The translations under genes were made by a program, and so were the position numbers. Below, piece by piece: positions 9,322-19,039 of a stretch of DNA of 64,000 bases; position 1 is the stretch's first letter; the number at the start of each line of letters is the position of its first letter. The DNA lies in assembly GCF_014154935.1 (NCBI RefSeq), contig NZ_JACEHH010000040.1:17133-81132 (forward strand), written 5' to 3'. The DNA is from Stieleria mannarensis. Its GTDB lineage: Bacteria; Planctomycetota; Planctomycetia; Pirellulales; Pirellulaceae. The notes under the pieces were generated by a model. The model did no database searches. It was not told the DNA's origin and saw only the letters and a program-made list of their open reading frames with translations.

Positions 9322-10860
9322 ATGATCAATCGGCCAGCAACAACAAGTGGTCGTCGGCGTTTCATGGGCGTTTGCGGAGGTGTCACGGCCGCCGTTGCCT
9401 TGGGGGAACTGGAGTTCATCAACCGATTGCCGCGGGTCAGTGCGGCCGAGGCGACGCTGGATCAACAGTCCGTCCGCTTCAGTGACGACATCGAGCCGCT
9501 GGTGCGATTGTTGGAAGACACCCCACGCAACCGCGTGGTGGAAGTGTTTGCCGACAAGGTGCGCAGCGGCACGTCCTATCGAGAAGTCCTGACCGCGCTG
9601 TTGTTGGCCGGCGTCCGCAACGTCCAGCCGCGGCCGAGTGTGGGATTCAAATTCCATGCGGTGTTGGTGGTCAATTCGGCGCATTTGGCCAGCCTTGCTT
9701 CACCGGACCAGGATCGTTGGCTGCCGATCTTTTGGGCGCTGGATTACTTTAAATCTTCTCAGGCCCGTGACGTCCGCGAGGGCAACTGGACGATGGCGGC
9801 GGTCGACGAAGCCTCCGTGCCCGCACCCCACTTGGCCCGCCAAGCGTTCATCGATGCGATGGACCGCTGGGATGTCGATGCTGCCGACGTCGCGATCGCG
9901 GGATTGGCCCGGTCGGCCGGTGTGAACGAGGTGTTTGAGCTGATGGCCCATTACGGATGTCGAGATTTCCGCAGCATCGGACACAAGGCGATCTTTGTGG
10001 CGAACAGCTTTCGAACCTTGCAATGCATCGGCTGGCGCTACTCCGAGCCGGTGCTGCGTTCGTTGACCTACGCACTGTTGAACCACAACGGCGAACCCAA
10101 CCCTGCCGACAGCGACTTGACCCCCGATGCGGCTTGCCGAGTGACCGAGGAATTGATCGATGGATTCGACGACCGTTGGAACAGCGGCAACATGGATCCG
10201 GCAACGTCCTTGGCGCACCTGGATACACTCCGTGAAGCGTCACCACAGCAGGCCGTGCGTGAGACGGCCAAATTGATTCAATCTGGGATTCACCCCCAAT
10301 CGATCGCCGATGCGTTATTCCTATCGGCCGGTGAAATGCTGATGCAACAACCGGGCATCATCTCGTTGCATTCCTCCACGACCACCAACGCGATGCAGTA
10401 CGCCTATCGGACCGCCCGCGATCCCAAGACCCGGTTGCGTCTGTTGTTGCAAAACGCGGCCTTCATTCCCCACTTCCGGTCCTCCATGCAGTCGCGCGGC
10501 AAGGTGGCAAACAAACGGATTAACGAGTTGCAACAAATGGACGCCACCGCCACGACGATGGCGCCGACCAAAATCTTTGAAACCGCCGGTCAAGACCGAT
10601 CCGGGGCGTCACAAGCCGCGATGCAATTCCTCTCCGGCGGCGGCCAGGCCGAGCAGATGATCCAGACCGCCCGCCAATTGGTATTTCTAAAAGGCAACGA
10701 CTCGCACGACTACAAGTTCAGCTCGGCGGTGCTGGAAGATTTTTATGCCGTCTCACCGGATTTCCGCAACAGCTACCTGGCCGCATCAACCTACCTGTTG
10801 CCCGCAAGCGGAGACCGCGACAACGGACTGGTCGATCGAATTCGCTCGGCGATCGGGTAG
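9322..10860 (+). CDS. Tat-exported protein of unknown function
   Basis: Protein of 512 residues that I cannot assign to a characterised family. The N-terminus has a twin-arginine signal (GRRRFMGVCGG followed by a hydrophobic stretch), so it should be exported folded and may carry a cofactor. ATG 9322 is used because GGGGAG lies at good distance; a GTG three bases upstream is equally in frame. The body looks all-alpha, with several conserved-looking His, Cys and Trp positions (HYGCRDFRSIGHKA near 210-225, LHSSTTTNAM near 350-360). It starts 85 bases after the cytochrome fusion gene on the same strand, so co-transcription is plausible and would suggest a role in the same exported redox process. 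That link is inference. Confidence 0.75.
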   Translation: MINRPATTSGRRRFMGVCGGVTAAVALGELEFINRLPRVSAAEATLDQQSVRFSDDIEPLVRLLEDTPRNRVVEVFADKVRSGTSYREVLTALLLAGVRNVQPRPSVGFKFHAVLVVNSAHLASLASPDQDRWLPIFWALDYFKSSQARDVREGNWTMAAVDEASVPAPHLARQAFIDAMDRWDVDAADVAIAGLARSAGVNEVFELMAHYGCRDFRSIGHKAIFVANSFRTLQCIGWRYSEPVLRSLTYALLNHNGEPNPADSDLTPDAACRVTEELIDGFDDRWNSGNMDPATSLAHLDTLREASPQQAVRETAKLIQSGIHPQSIADALFLSAGEMLMQQPGIISLHSSTTTNAMQYAYRTARDPKTRLRLLLQNAAFIPHFRSSMQSRGKVANKRINELQQMDATATTMAPTKIFETAGQDRSGASQAAMQFLSGGGQAEQMIQTARQLVFLKGNDSHDYKFSSAVLEDFYAVSPDFRNSYLAASTYLLPASGDRDNGLVDRIRSAIG

Positions 10861-10895
10861 CGGGCGAGTTTCAGGTTTCAAAGTTGCCTGAAATC

Positions 10896-10946
10896 TTCGC
10901 CTCCCCCCATTTTTCTGCCCCTAATTTTTCTGTCCCCTATTCTCAC
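10896..10946. repeat. Iterated ATTTTTCTGCCCC-type repeat
   Basis: Two near-copies of the unit ATTTTTCTGCCCCTA occur back to back. On the other strand this reads GGGGCAGAAAAAT, the same core as the repeats at 14936-14960 and, more loosely, at 4147-4264 and 15011-15100. It fills the gap between the Tat-signal gene and the convergent receiver gene. Confidence 0.5.
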
Positions 10947-11389
<443 letters not shown>

Positions 11390-11753
11390 CCCAACCTCCT
11401 GTATCGGATCGGTCCGTTCCAATTCGGTGAATCAACCGGACCACATACTAGTGCTGTCGATTCAACCCCACGCATTGAAAAGAGGGTCGCACCGATTGAC
11501 CGATCATAACGGTTTCTTCGCACACGAGTGACAGATTTTAGGGTTTGGGAGAGGTGGCGTCGAGTTGCGGTATCGCTGTGAATCGATCCCCCGCGGCCGG
11601 CAATCGCTACCGATCGGCGTCCTTGTTCGTCCTTCTCGATTCCGAGTACGATGGATGCCGCAGGCCGGCCGACGCTTCGCCACCGGCAACTTTTTCGTCC
11701 CCCGTACTGTACGCGGTTGACCCGGTGCGATCATCGAATCAAGCAGGACAACG
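11390..11753. other. Intergenic region between divergent genes
   Basis: A 364-base gap between the receiver gene (minus strand) and the metallophosphoesterase gene (plus strand). It must hold both promoters, but I find no convincing -35/-10 pair, no strong hairpin and no repeat belonging to the families seen elsewhere in the window. Confidence 0.5.
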
Positions 11754-12497
11754 ATGAGTGGAACTGAATCGTCCAACGGGTACTTCGTTTCCGATTTGCA
11801 TCTTTTTTCCAGTCGTTCGACGGGGGATATGATTCTGCCGGAGTTGCGACAAAAAGCGCGTCAAACGCACACGGTGGTGCTGGGCGGTGACATTTTCGAT
11901 TTCAAGTGGAGCACGCACGAGAGCGACGAGAAATCGGTGGAAAAGGCGATCGAGTGGATCGAGGATTTAGTGGAGCAAAATGAAAACTGCGAGTACCACT
12001 ACATTTTGGGCAACCACGATTCGCGGCCGGAGTTTGTCGAACAGTTAGCTGCGTTGGCGTCGCGTCATCCCAGTTTCACCTGGCATCGCTACTTTGCCCG
12101 ACTGGACAATTGTTTGTTTTTGCACGGCGATGTCGCCGACGGACCGCTCGATCACGCGCGGCTGGATTCACGGCGGCAGAAATTCGAGCGGAAGAAGAAA
12201 AAGACGGGGTTGTGGCACGTCGCCTATGACATGGCGATTCATGCTCGACTCCATCGTTTGGTGGTGTTGTCGATCCGCGAAATGGTGGTGCTGCGACGAG
12301 TCAAAGAGTACGTCGAAAGCATCGGACACGGTCTCTCCGAGGGCGTGACAGATGTTTACTTCGGACACACGCACGTCGAACTCGATGGCATCCAGTATCA
12401 AGGGCTGTGCTTTCACAACGGCGGCGCGGCCATCCGCGGCATGAAGTTTCGGATCGTGGAAACGACTCTCCGCGCGCCGGCCAGCTTCCGCGCATGA
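11754..12497 (+). CDS. Calcineurin-like metallophosphoesterase (LpxH-like)
   Basis: Cytoplasmic dinuclear-metal phosphoesterase of 247 residues. All metal-ligand motifs are present in order: SDLHLF near residue 13, GGDIFDF near 44, GNHD near 85, LHGD near 123 and GHTHVE near 205. Order and spacing resemble UDP-2,3-diacylglucosamine hydrolases of lipid A synthesis and their paralogues, but a highly basic insert (RRQKFERKKKKTGLWH, about 140-155) and the absence of neighbouring lipid A genes make the substrate uncertain. ATG 11754 follows AGGA at a normal distance. No signal peptide is visible. Confidence 0.85.
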   Translation: MSGTESSNGYFVSDLHLFSSRSTGDMILPELRQKARQTHTVVLGGDIFDFKWSTHESDEKSVEKAIEWIEDLVEQNENCEYHYILGNHDSRPEFVEQLAALASRHPSFTWHRYFARLDNCLFLHGDVADGPLDHARLDSRRQKFERKKKKTGLWHVAYDMAIHARLHRLVVLSIREMVVLRRVKEYVESIGHGLSEGVTDVYFGHTHVELDGIQYQGLCFHNGGAAIRGMKFRIVETTLRAPASFRA

Positions 12498-12613
12498 AAT
12501 CACAACTCTTTCAGGCGTCCGAACAAAAGGTTCGCCAATGAACGCTTCGATCAGGTATAGAATAAAGGGGCATCCGATTCGCTGAAATCATTCCGCTGTC
12601 CCGTGAGCGTCCG

Positions 12614-13735
12614 ATGGCTGCTGGCAATGCGATTGACTGTGACACGCGGTTTCACCCCAATCACGAACTCGCCGCCCAGGTGCTTGATTCGTTGACGGCC
12701 GAGGTGGCGGTGGTCAACACGACCGGGGCGATTCTGGCCACGAATCAGGCGTGGGAGGACTTCGCGGTCCAGAACGGAGGCTGCCCCTCGCTGACCGGCG
12801 TGGGCGCCAATTATTTTGACGTCTGTCGCTCAGCCCGCGGCGATGAACTGTACTATGCCGAACAAGCGTACCAGGGCATCAGCGACGTGCTCGCGGGCAA
12901 ACGCCATGTGTTCACTTTGGAATACCCGTGCCACTGCGCGACCGAAAAGCGTTGGTTCCTGCTGCACGTCTCGCCCCTGAAAGGAGACGCGTCCAAAGCC
13001 GTGACCGCCCACGTGTCGATCACGGATCGAAAGATTATTGAACATCAATTGGTTGAAACCACGAGACTGGCGGCGATCGGCGATGCGATGCAAGGATTGA
13101 GCCACAAGGGGCGAAATTCGCTACAACAAGCCCAAGGCTTTATCGATTTGCTGCGCTATTGGATCGCTGATGACGCCGACGCGCGCAAGTTGCTCGATCG
13201 AATCGAGCTGGCGCAGCAACGGCTAGTTTGTCTGTACGAAGAAGTGTTGCACTATGCCGAACCGATGCACCTGAATTGCTCGGTCGGTCGCTTGGACGAC
13301 GTCGTCGAGGAGGCCTGGGCGTCGGTGCTGCCCGTCGACGATCAATTGACGCTGCAACACCCCACGCAAGGAATGGACCTGTCGTGTGAAATGGACCGCG
13401 ACGCGATCTGGCAGGTGATGAAGATCTTGTTTGACAATGCCGCCGAAACCGGATCCAAAACGACTCGGATCGATGTGTCCTATCAAACGGGAGTGCTGAA
13501 TCATCGTCCCGCGATCACCATGGTCGTCAGCGACAACGGACCAGGAATCGCTGCGGCAGATCACGAACGTGTCTTCGAGCCCTTCTTTACGACCAAGACG
13601 ATCGGCACCGGACTGGGGTTGGCCCGGGCACGGCGGATCGTCGAACTGCACGGCGGCCAAATGCAATTGGGGGCATCGGTGCTGGGCGGTGCATCGTTCT
13701 ACCTGACCCTGCCACGTCAACCGATCGCGCGCTAG
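12614..13735 (+). CDS. PAS-domain sensor histidine kinase (soluble)
   Basis: Cytoplasmic two-component kinase of 373 residues without membrane segments. Residues about 20-140 form a PAS-like sensor (VAVVNTTGAILATNQAWEDF at the start). The dimerisation region carries an atypical H-box, GLSHKGRNSLQQAQGF near 160, in which the usual H-E-x-x-N becomes H-K-G-R-N. The ATPase domain is complete: ILFDNAAETG (N box), DNGPGI (G1), FFTTKTIGTGLGLA (F/G2). It starts 116 bases after the phosphoesterase gene. The receiver encoded at 10976-11389 could be its partner, but nothing proves this. Confidence 0.88.
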   Translation: MAAGNAIDCDTRFHPNHELAAQVLDSLTAEVAVVNTTGAILATNQAWEDFAVQNGGCPSLTGVGANYFDVCRSARGDELYYAEQAYQGISDVLAGKRHVFTLEYPCHCATEKRWFLLHVSPLKGDASKAVTAHVSITDRKIIEHQLVETTRLAAIGDAMQGLSHKGRNSLQQAQGFIDLLRYWIADDADARKLLDRIELAQQRLVCLYEEVLHYAEPMHLNCSVGRLDDVVEEAWASVLPVDDQLTLQHPTQGMDLSCEMDRDAIWQVMKILFDNAAETGSKTTRIDVSYQTGVLNHRPAITMVVSDNGPGIAAADHERVFEPFFTTKTIGTGLGLARARRIVELHGGQMQLGASVLGGASFYLTLPRQPIAR

Positions 13736-13839
13736 GGGCGGCTGTTTCGATTCGCTCACCACGCCGATGGTCAGAAATGTCGGTTTCGGGTCGCTGGTGC
13801 GCGGGCGTCGGCGGCGTGTAAACTAACTGCCGCGCAAAC

Positions 13840-13863
13840 GTAGCTACCTTCGCCAGAAGGTGG
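13840..13863 (+). repeat. GTAG-hairpin (REP-like, subfamily 1, CT arm)
   Basis: GTAG followed by arm CTACCTTC, loop GCCA and arm GAAGGTGG: an 8-bp stem with one G.T wobble. This is a single copy in forward orientation, 125 bases upstream of the secreted hydrolase start. Confidence 0.8.
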
Positions 13864-13897
13864 ATCCTCGGCGCCTACCATGCTGGAATCGTGCATT

Positions 13898-13913
13898 GCC
13901 ACTTCGAAGTGGC
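13898..13913. repeat. 16-bp perfect palindrome
   Basis: GCCACTTCGAAGTGGC is a perfect 16-base palindrome 75 bases upstream of the start codon of the secreted hydrolase. It could be an operator or a remnant of a palindromic repeat; it does not match the GTAG-hairpin pattern. Confidence 0.45.
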
Positions 13914-13987
13914 GTTGTCCAGTTGCGCGCCGCGTTTGACGCATCATGATCCCCTCCCACCTCCCTTCCCCGATTGGCATCACGTTT

Positions 13988-14896
13988 ATGAACTCTGGAT
14001 TTCGACGCTGCGGTTTTCTCTTCGCTCTTCTTTTCGTCTCGGTTTCGGTTTGCCCAGCGGCGGAACCGACGACGATGCCGCTTTGGCCCGACCTGCCGCC
14101 CGGAACGACGCTCCGCGGTGAAGGCGATCTTCCTGAATTGATTGTCACACGTGTCGAATCCAAATCGCCGACCGCGGCGGTCGTGATTTTGCCGGGCGGC
14201 GGATATGGCGGCCACGCGATGGATCACGAAGGCCACCAATTTGCGGCTTGGTTCGAATCGCTGGGCGTGACCTCGGCGATTTGCACCTATCGTTTGCGGG
14301 GCAAAGGCAACGATGGGAAAGGCTACGGGCATCCGGCCCCGATGGTGGACGCCCAGCGCGCGATTCAAACGCTGCGCGCCCGAGCCGAACAATGGAACAT
14401 CGATCCCGATCGGATCGGCGTGATCGGGTTCTCCGCCGGAGGCCACTTGTGCTCCACCGTCTCGACGCACTTTGTCGACGGCGACCCGGCGTCGGAGGAT
14501 CCGATCGCACGCGTTTCCTCACGACCGGATTTCAGCATCCTGTGCTACCCCGTGATCGCATTCGGCCAGCCCCACACGCACAAGGGCAGCCAACGAAACC
14601 TGATCGGTGCGGACCCCGACGAGGCGCTGCTGCAATCGCTGTCCAATGAAAAGCAGGTCAGCGACAAGACACCGCCGGCGTTTCTGTTCCACACCGGCGC
14701 CGACACCGCCGTGCCCGTGCAAAACAGCATCGATTACTACCTGGCATGTGTGCGGCACGGCGTCGCCGCGGAGCTGCACGTGTTCCCCAAAGGACGGCAT
14801 GGCCTGGGGCTCGCCCAAAGCCTGCCGGGCGCCAAGCAGTGGCCCGACCTGTGTGCCGATTGGCTGCGACGCCTGGGCGTTGTGACAACGCCGTAA
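13988..14896 (+). CDS. Secreted alpha/beta hydrolase, acetylxylan-esterase-like
   Basis: Exported serine esterase of 302 residues. ATG 13988 is chosen because it is followed immediately by a signal peptide ending near CPAAE; an upstream ATG at 13946 adds a proline-rich leader. The motifs are those of the BD-FAE/Axe-type carbohydrate esterases: the oxyanion-hole element VVILPGGGYGGHA, the elbow GFSAGGHL (Ser near 150), and a C-terminal FHTGADTAVPV with the Asp and KGRHGLG with the His. A likely role is removal of acetyl groups from plant or algal polysaccharide in the periplasm, in keeping with the sulfatases later in the window. Confidence 0.85.
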   Translation: MNSGFRRCGFLFALLFVSVSVCPAAEPTTMPLWPDLPPGTTLRGEGDLPELIVTRVESKSPTAAVVILPGGGYGGHAMDHEGHQFAAWFESLGVTSAICTYRLRGKGNDGKGYGHPAPMVDAQRAIQTLRARAEQWNIDPDRIGVIGFSAGGHLCSTVSTHFVDGDPASEDPIARVSSRPDFSILCYPVIAFGQPHTHKGSQRNLIGADPDEALLQSLSNEKQVSDKTPPAFLFHTGADTAVPVQNSIDYYLACVRHGVAAELHVFPKGRHGLGLAQSLPGAKQWPDLCADWLRRLGVVTTP

Positions 14897-14935
14897 CCGT
14901 CGCGGTCTGTTGATTTCGTCAGCCTACACACAACA

Positions 14936-15100
14936 TCATTCTGCCCCGAATCATTCTGCCAACCCTCTCCCGGCTCCGATGCCCGTGACAGGACACCGTC
15001 GTTGGCTGGAGGGGCAGGAAAATTTTGGAGGTAGGAAAATAAGCACCATCGAATGGATGGGATGCTTCAGAATTGTCTTGCCCCCGAAATCTTCTTACCC
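14936..15100. repeat. Cluster of CAGAA/ATTTTGGAGG-type intergenic repeats
   Basis: Three units sit in this gap: 14936-14960 (two copies of TCATTCTGCC spaced by CCGAA), 15011-15040 (GGGGCAGGAAAATTTTGGAG followed by GTAGGAAAAT), and 15081-15100, which read on the other strand gives GGGTAAGAAGATTTCGGGGG. The second and third face each other, the same arrangement as at 4147-4264. They lie between convergent genes. Confidence 0.5.
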
Positions 15101-15163
15101 GAATTGCCCAAAAATGGAGTCGGCTTGCACAAGCCCACGGATCGCAGTTGTGCCGTCCCGCGC

Positions 15164-18100
15164 CTACGCCGACGCGGCGGTGGCAAACCCGAGTTCGGCC
15201 AGGTGATGTGCCGTGCGTTCCACGGCAAAACGGATTTGCTGTTCGGAATGTTCGCTGGTCAGAAAGAATCTCAGTCTGGCGGCGGATTCGTCCACGGCCG
15301 GATACAGGATCGGTTGGACGTTGATCCCGTCGCCCTTGAGTCGATTGGACAATCTCAAGGCGACCATCGAATTGCCGGTGATCACGGGGACCACGGGGGT
15401 GCCAGCGCTGGCACCGGTGTCCAATCCGGCGTCTTTGCAAAGCTGTAAGAACAGTTCGCTGCGTTGCCGAAGCCGCTCGACACGCTCGGGTTCTTTTTCC
15501 AGGGTTTCGATCGCCGCCAGTGCCGCGGCGACTTGGGCCGGCGGCATGCCGACACTGAAAACGAATCCCGGTGCGGTGTAACGCAGCAATTCCACCAGTG
15601 CATTGGAACCGGCGATGTAGCCGCCGCAGGAGGCCGCCGATTTGGAAAGCGTTCCCATCCAAATATCGACGTCGCGGGCATCGATGCCATAGTGCTCGGC
15701 CATGCCGCGGCCGTGTTTTCCCATGGTGCCGAAACTATGGGCTTCATCGACCATCAACATCGCACGGTGTCGCTTTTTGACGGCGATGAATTCGGGGACG
15801 TTGCAAAAGTCGCCGTCCATGCTGTAGACGCCTTCGACGATGATCAGCACCCGACGATAATTCGAACGGATTTCCGTCAGGGTTCGATCCAGGGCGGCGT
15901 AGTCGTTGTGCGGGAACGGTCTGCGGCGTGCGCCCGAGAGCAACGCACCTTGAACGATGCTGTTGTGGGCCAGCGCATCGTGCAAGATCAAGTCGCCTTC
16001 GCCGACCAAGTGGCCGATGGTGGTTTCGTTGGTTGCGTGACCGCCGACCATCAGAATCGAGTTGTCGACACCGATGAATTCGGCGAGTTTTCGTTCCAGT
16101 TGACCGTGGATCGGTTTTTCACCGGAGACCAGTCGGCTGGCCGAGACGCTGGTGCCGTAACGCTGGACCGCATCGGCGGCGGCCTTGGAAACGTCCGGAT
16201 GGCCGCTCATCCCCAGGTAGTTGTAACTGGCAAAACTGATCAGTTCCTTTCCGTTGACGACGGTGGTGTCGGCGACGATGCTTTCGTGGACCGTGAAATA
16301 GGGATTGGGAACCCCGGTCATCTGCATCTGTTCCATCGTCGCTTTCAGCCGTCGGTACTCGGCGAACTGTTCGACCTGATCCTCCGGTTCCACGGCCGGC
16401 TCTTCGGCGACCGGTCGGGTGTCGGCGACCGTGCTGGCATCGGCGCTGACCGTGACGGTTTGATGGGCGGCGTCGGCGGTTCCGGTCAGCATCGCTTCGG
16501 CACGTGCGTCGGCCCCGGGCGGCAGATAGCGTTGGATGGCCAAGGCGGTTTGGCCGATCGTTTCGATTTCGTCGAGCACCTGTTCGGGGAACCGTCCGCC
16601 GAAGGTCCGTTCCAGGTTGCGGGCGATCTCCAGCCGTTCCAAGCTGTCCAGCCCCAGATCCAGGACGATGTTGGTGTCCAATCGCAGCGACGTGGCGCGC
16701 TCGCCGGCCACGGTTCGCACGTGGTACTGAACCGCGGCAACGACCAGCGGGTTGACGTCGGCCTCGTCGACGGATTCGCCGCGCCCGCTTGCCGCGGCGG
16801 CCTGCATCATCGGCATTGCATCGCCCACAGCGGTGGTTCCGGCGACTTCTTCCCAGCGGACCCATTTGGCGATCAACTTCAATTCGTTGTCGCGAACGGC
16901 GTGCAGGCAGGCGTGGCGTTGGATCTTTCCGCTGCTGGTTTTCGGGACGCTGCTGTTGCGAACCAGATAGACCGCATCGGGGGGCAGATCGTGTTCATCG
17001 GTGACGGCGCGTCGAATGGCTTGGATTTGGGCGTCCCAATCGACATCGCGGACGCGGGCCGCTTCGGCAACGACCGTCAATTGCTCGCGACCGTCGTGTT
17101 CCATCGCAAACGCCGCGACCGCACCGGCCTGGACGATCGAACTGGCGCGTTCGACCGTTTCTTCGACGTCCTGCGGATAGCGGTTGACCCCGCGGACGAT
17201 GATCATGTCCTTCAAGCGGCCGGAAACATATAGTTGGCCTTCAAACAGAAACCCCAGGTCACCGGTCCGCAAGAACGGCCCGCGACCGTCCTCGGTCATC
17301 GCCTTGAACGTCCGCTCGGTCGCCTCCTTGCGTTGATAATAGCCCGCACCGACCGAGGGGCTGTCGACCCAGATCTCGCCGATCTGGTCGTCGGCCAAGA
17401 CCCTGCGGGTTTCCGGATCGACGATCAACACCGTTTCGTTGGGAAGCACCGCGCCACAACCGACCAACTTGCGGGCCGCGGGATCGTCGTCCTCACGCGG
17501 GACGACGTGTTTCTTGTCCAGTTCAAAGCGGTCAAACGATTGCAGCACCGGACGCGTTTCGCTGGGGCCGCCGGTAACGATCAATGTTGTTTCGGCCATC
17601 CCGTAGCAGGGCAGACTGGCCGAGCCGCGAAATCCGTACGGTTCAAACTTTTGACGAAACGCTTCGAGCGTGTTGGCGCGAATCGGTTCGGCACCGTTAA
17701 ACGCGATCGCCACGGTGCTCAGGTCCAGCCCTTCCATCTCGGATTCGGCGATCTTGTCGACACACAATTGATACGAAAAATTGGGGCCGCCGGTCACGGT
17801 CACGCCATACTTGGTGATCGCGCGCAACCATCGCACCGGACGCTGCAAGAACGTCATCGGGCTCATCAACACGTTCGTGCAGCCGACGAACAAGGGCATC
17901 AAGATCCCACCGACCAGCCCCATGTCGTGGTAGGTCGGCAACCAGGACAGTCCGATGGTTTGTGGACTCGGTTCGAACGCGTGCCAGATCAATTCGGCGT
18001 TGGCGACCAGATTCCGCTGAGTCAACATCACGCCCTTGGGCGATCCGGTCGACCCCGAGGTGTATTGCAGCACGCCCAGCGTGTCACCGTCGATCACCGG

Positions 18101-18595
18101 CTCGCGATAACGGTCGATGTCGCGGCAATTGGGACAATCGGTGCCCAACACCTGAACGCCGACCAAATCCTCATGCCACGTTTGACCGGTCAGTCGTTCG
18201 GCAACCGCCCGCGTGGTGAGGGCCCACTTGGCGTCGGCGTCGACGACGATCGAACGGATCCGCGACGCCTTTCGATTCGAACGCGGCGGGAACGCCGGGA
18301 CCGCGATCGCTCCGGCGGCATGACAGGCAAAGAATCCGACGATGAAGTCCAGTCCGGGCGGATACAACAGCAAGACGCGATCCCCGGGCCGAATCCGACA
18401 TTTGCCTTGCAGGTATCCCGCCAGCGCACGGACTTCCCGCCACAGCTCGTCATAGGTAAGCGATGTGTCGTGCGTCTCGACGTCTGTAAAGCGGAACGCC
18501 GCCGAATCGCCGCGATGCTCGGCCCAATGCCGCAGGATCGCAACGTAATGATCTCGGGGGGGAGCGACGTCGCCAAAAAATTGCTTAAAATCCAC
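15164..18595 (-). CDS. Fused fatty-acyl-AMP ligase / acyl carrier protein / alpha-oxoamine synthase
   Basis: Three-domain enzyme of 1143 residues from GTG 18595; upstream in-frame codons give an Arg-rich leader unlike any ligase N-terminus. Residues about 1-580 are a fatty-acyl-AMP ligase (YTSGSTGSPKG near 178-188, YGMAETT near 331, RTGDLGF near 443, RLKDMIIVRG near 460). About 615-690 form an acyl carrier protein with the phosphopantetheine serine in LGLDSLE (Ser near 651). About 760-1143 form a PLP-dependent alpha-oxoamine synthase (BioF / serine palmitoyltransferase family) with DEAHSFG and the PLP lysine in GTLSKSAASCGG (near 985). Inference: a fatty acid is adenylated, loaded on the carrier and condensed with an amino acid to a 3-ketosphinganine-like or other aminoketone. 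No other lipid genes adjoin it. Confidence 0.9.
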   Translation of the reverse strand: MDFKQFFGDVAPPRDHYVAILRHWAEHRGDSAAFRFTDVETHDTSLTYDELWREVRALAGYLQGKCRIRPGDRVLLLYPPGLDFIVGFFACHAAGAIAVPAFPPRSNRKASRIRSIVVDADAKWALTTRAVAERLTGQTWHEDLVGVQVLGTDCPNCRDIDRYREPVIDGDTLGVLQYTSGSTGSPKGVMLTQRNLVANAELIWHAFEPSPQTIGLSWLPTYHDMGLVGGILMPLFVGCTNVLMSPMTFLQRPVRWLRAITKYGVTVTGGPNFSYQLCVDKIAESEMEGLDLSTVAIAFNGAEPIRANTLEAFRQKFEPYGFRGSASLPCYGMAETTLIVTGGPSETRPVLQSFDRFELDKKHVVPREDDDPAARKLVGCGAVLPNETVLIVDPETRRVLADDQIGEIWVDSPSVGAGYYQRKEATERTFKAMTEDGRGPFLRTGDLGFLFEGQLYVSGRLKDMIIVRGVNRYPQDVEETVERASSIVQAGAVAAFAMEHDGREQLTVVAEAARVRDVDWDAQIQAIRRAVTDEHDLPPDAVYLVRNSSVPKTSSGKIQRHACLHAVRDNELKLIAKWVRWEEVAGTTAVGDAMPMMQAAAASGRGESVDEADVNPLVVAAVQYHVRTVAGERATSLRLDTNIVLDLGLDSLERLEIARNLERTFGGRFPEQVLDEIETIGQTALAIQRYLPPGADARAEAMLTGTADAAHQTVTVSADASTVADTRPVAEEPAVEPEDQVEQFAEYRRLKATMEQMQMTGVPNPYFTVHESIVADTTVVNGKELISFASYNYLGMSGHPDVSKAAADAVQRYGTSVSASRLVSGEKPIHGQLERKLAEFIGVDNSILMVGGHATNETTIGHLVGEGDLILHDALAHNSIVQGALLSGARRRPFPHNDYAALDRTLTEIRSNYRRVLIIVEGVYSMDGDFCNVPEFIAVKKRHRAMLMVDEAHSFGTMGKHGRGMAEHYGIDARDVDIWMGTLSKSAASCGGYIAGSNALVELLRYTAPGFVFSVGMPPAQVAAALAAIETLEKEPERVERLRQRSELFLQLCKDAGLDTGASAGTPVVPVITGNSMVALRLSNRLKGDGINVQPILYPAVDESAARLRFFLTSEHSEQQIRFAVERTAHHLAELGFATAASA

Positions 18596-19039
18596 GAACC
18601 CAACCAACGCGTAATGACGTTTTGTCCTGCGGCCTCGGGTCTCCGTCCCGTTTCGCCGCCCCGGCAGCCGACTGGGCTGCCCGGTGGCGATCCCGATCCT
18701 TCGGGACGATCGATGAAACGATCGGTTGACCGTCGGCCTCCATCGGACTCCGGACCCCCGGTCGACCAGAATCAATGGGCAACACGCGGGATGCGGATGG
18801 CGGATGGATCCGAAAATGACAGTGAAACCGGTCCTAACACTCGCGCTACAGGATACCTTGTCCCCGCCACCCTTTACGACGCCCCAAATCCACTAAATCT
18901 GGTGTCCCAGGGCCGCTTTGCCACGTTCGCCGGCAAATATCGGGGGGCAAGCCCCATCAAACCGCCGTTTCAGCCCAGTCGGATGCGTGAAGTGGTGCAT
19001 TCGCTCTGCCATCCGCAACGATTTCAGTGAGCCCGAGCG
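18596..19039. other. Intergenic region with two hairpins
   Basis: A 444-base gap between the ligase-synthase gene (minus) and a membrane protein gene (plus). Two compact hairpins lie in the 5' leader of the ligase-synthase: GGCAGCC (18663-18669) with GGCTGCC (18675-18681), and TCCCGA (18691-18696) with TCGGGA (18701-18706) around the loop TCCT. The remainder shows no gene that I can support. Confidence 0.4.

Noticed and set aside
15464..19030. Two long open frames (589 and 598 codons) on the plus strand opposite the ligase-synthase gene
   Set aside because: They are mirror images of a well-supported three-domain enzyme, with Arg/Gly/Asp-rich translations lacking any recognisable motif; typical antisense openness in GC-rich DNA.
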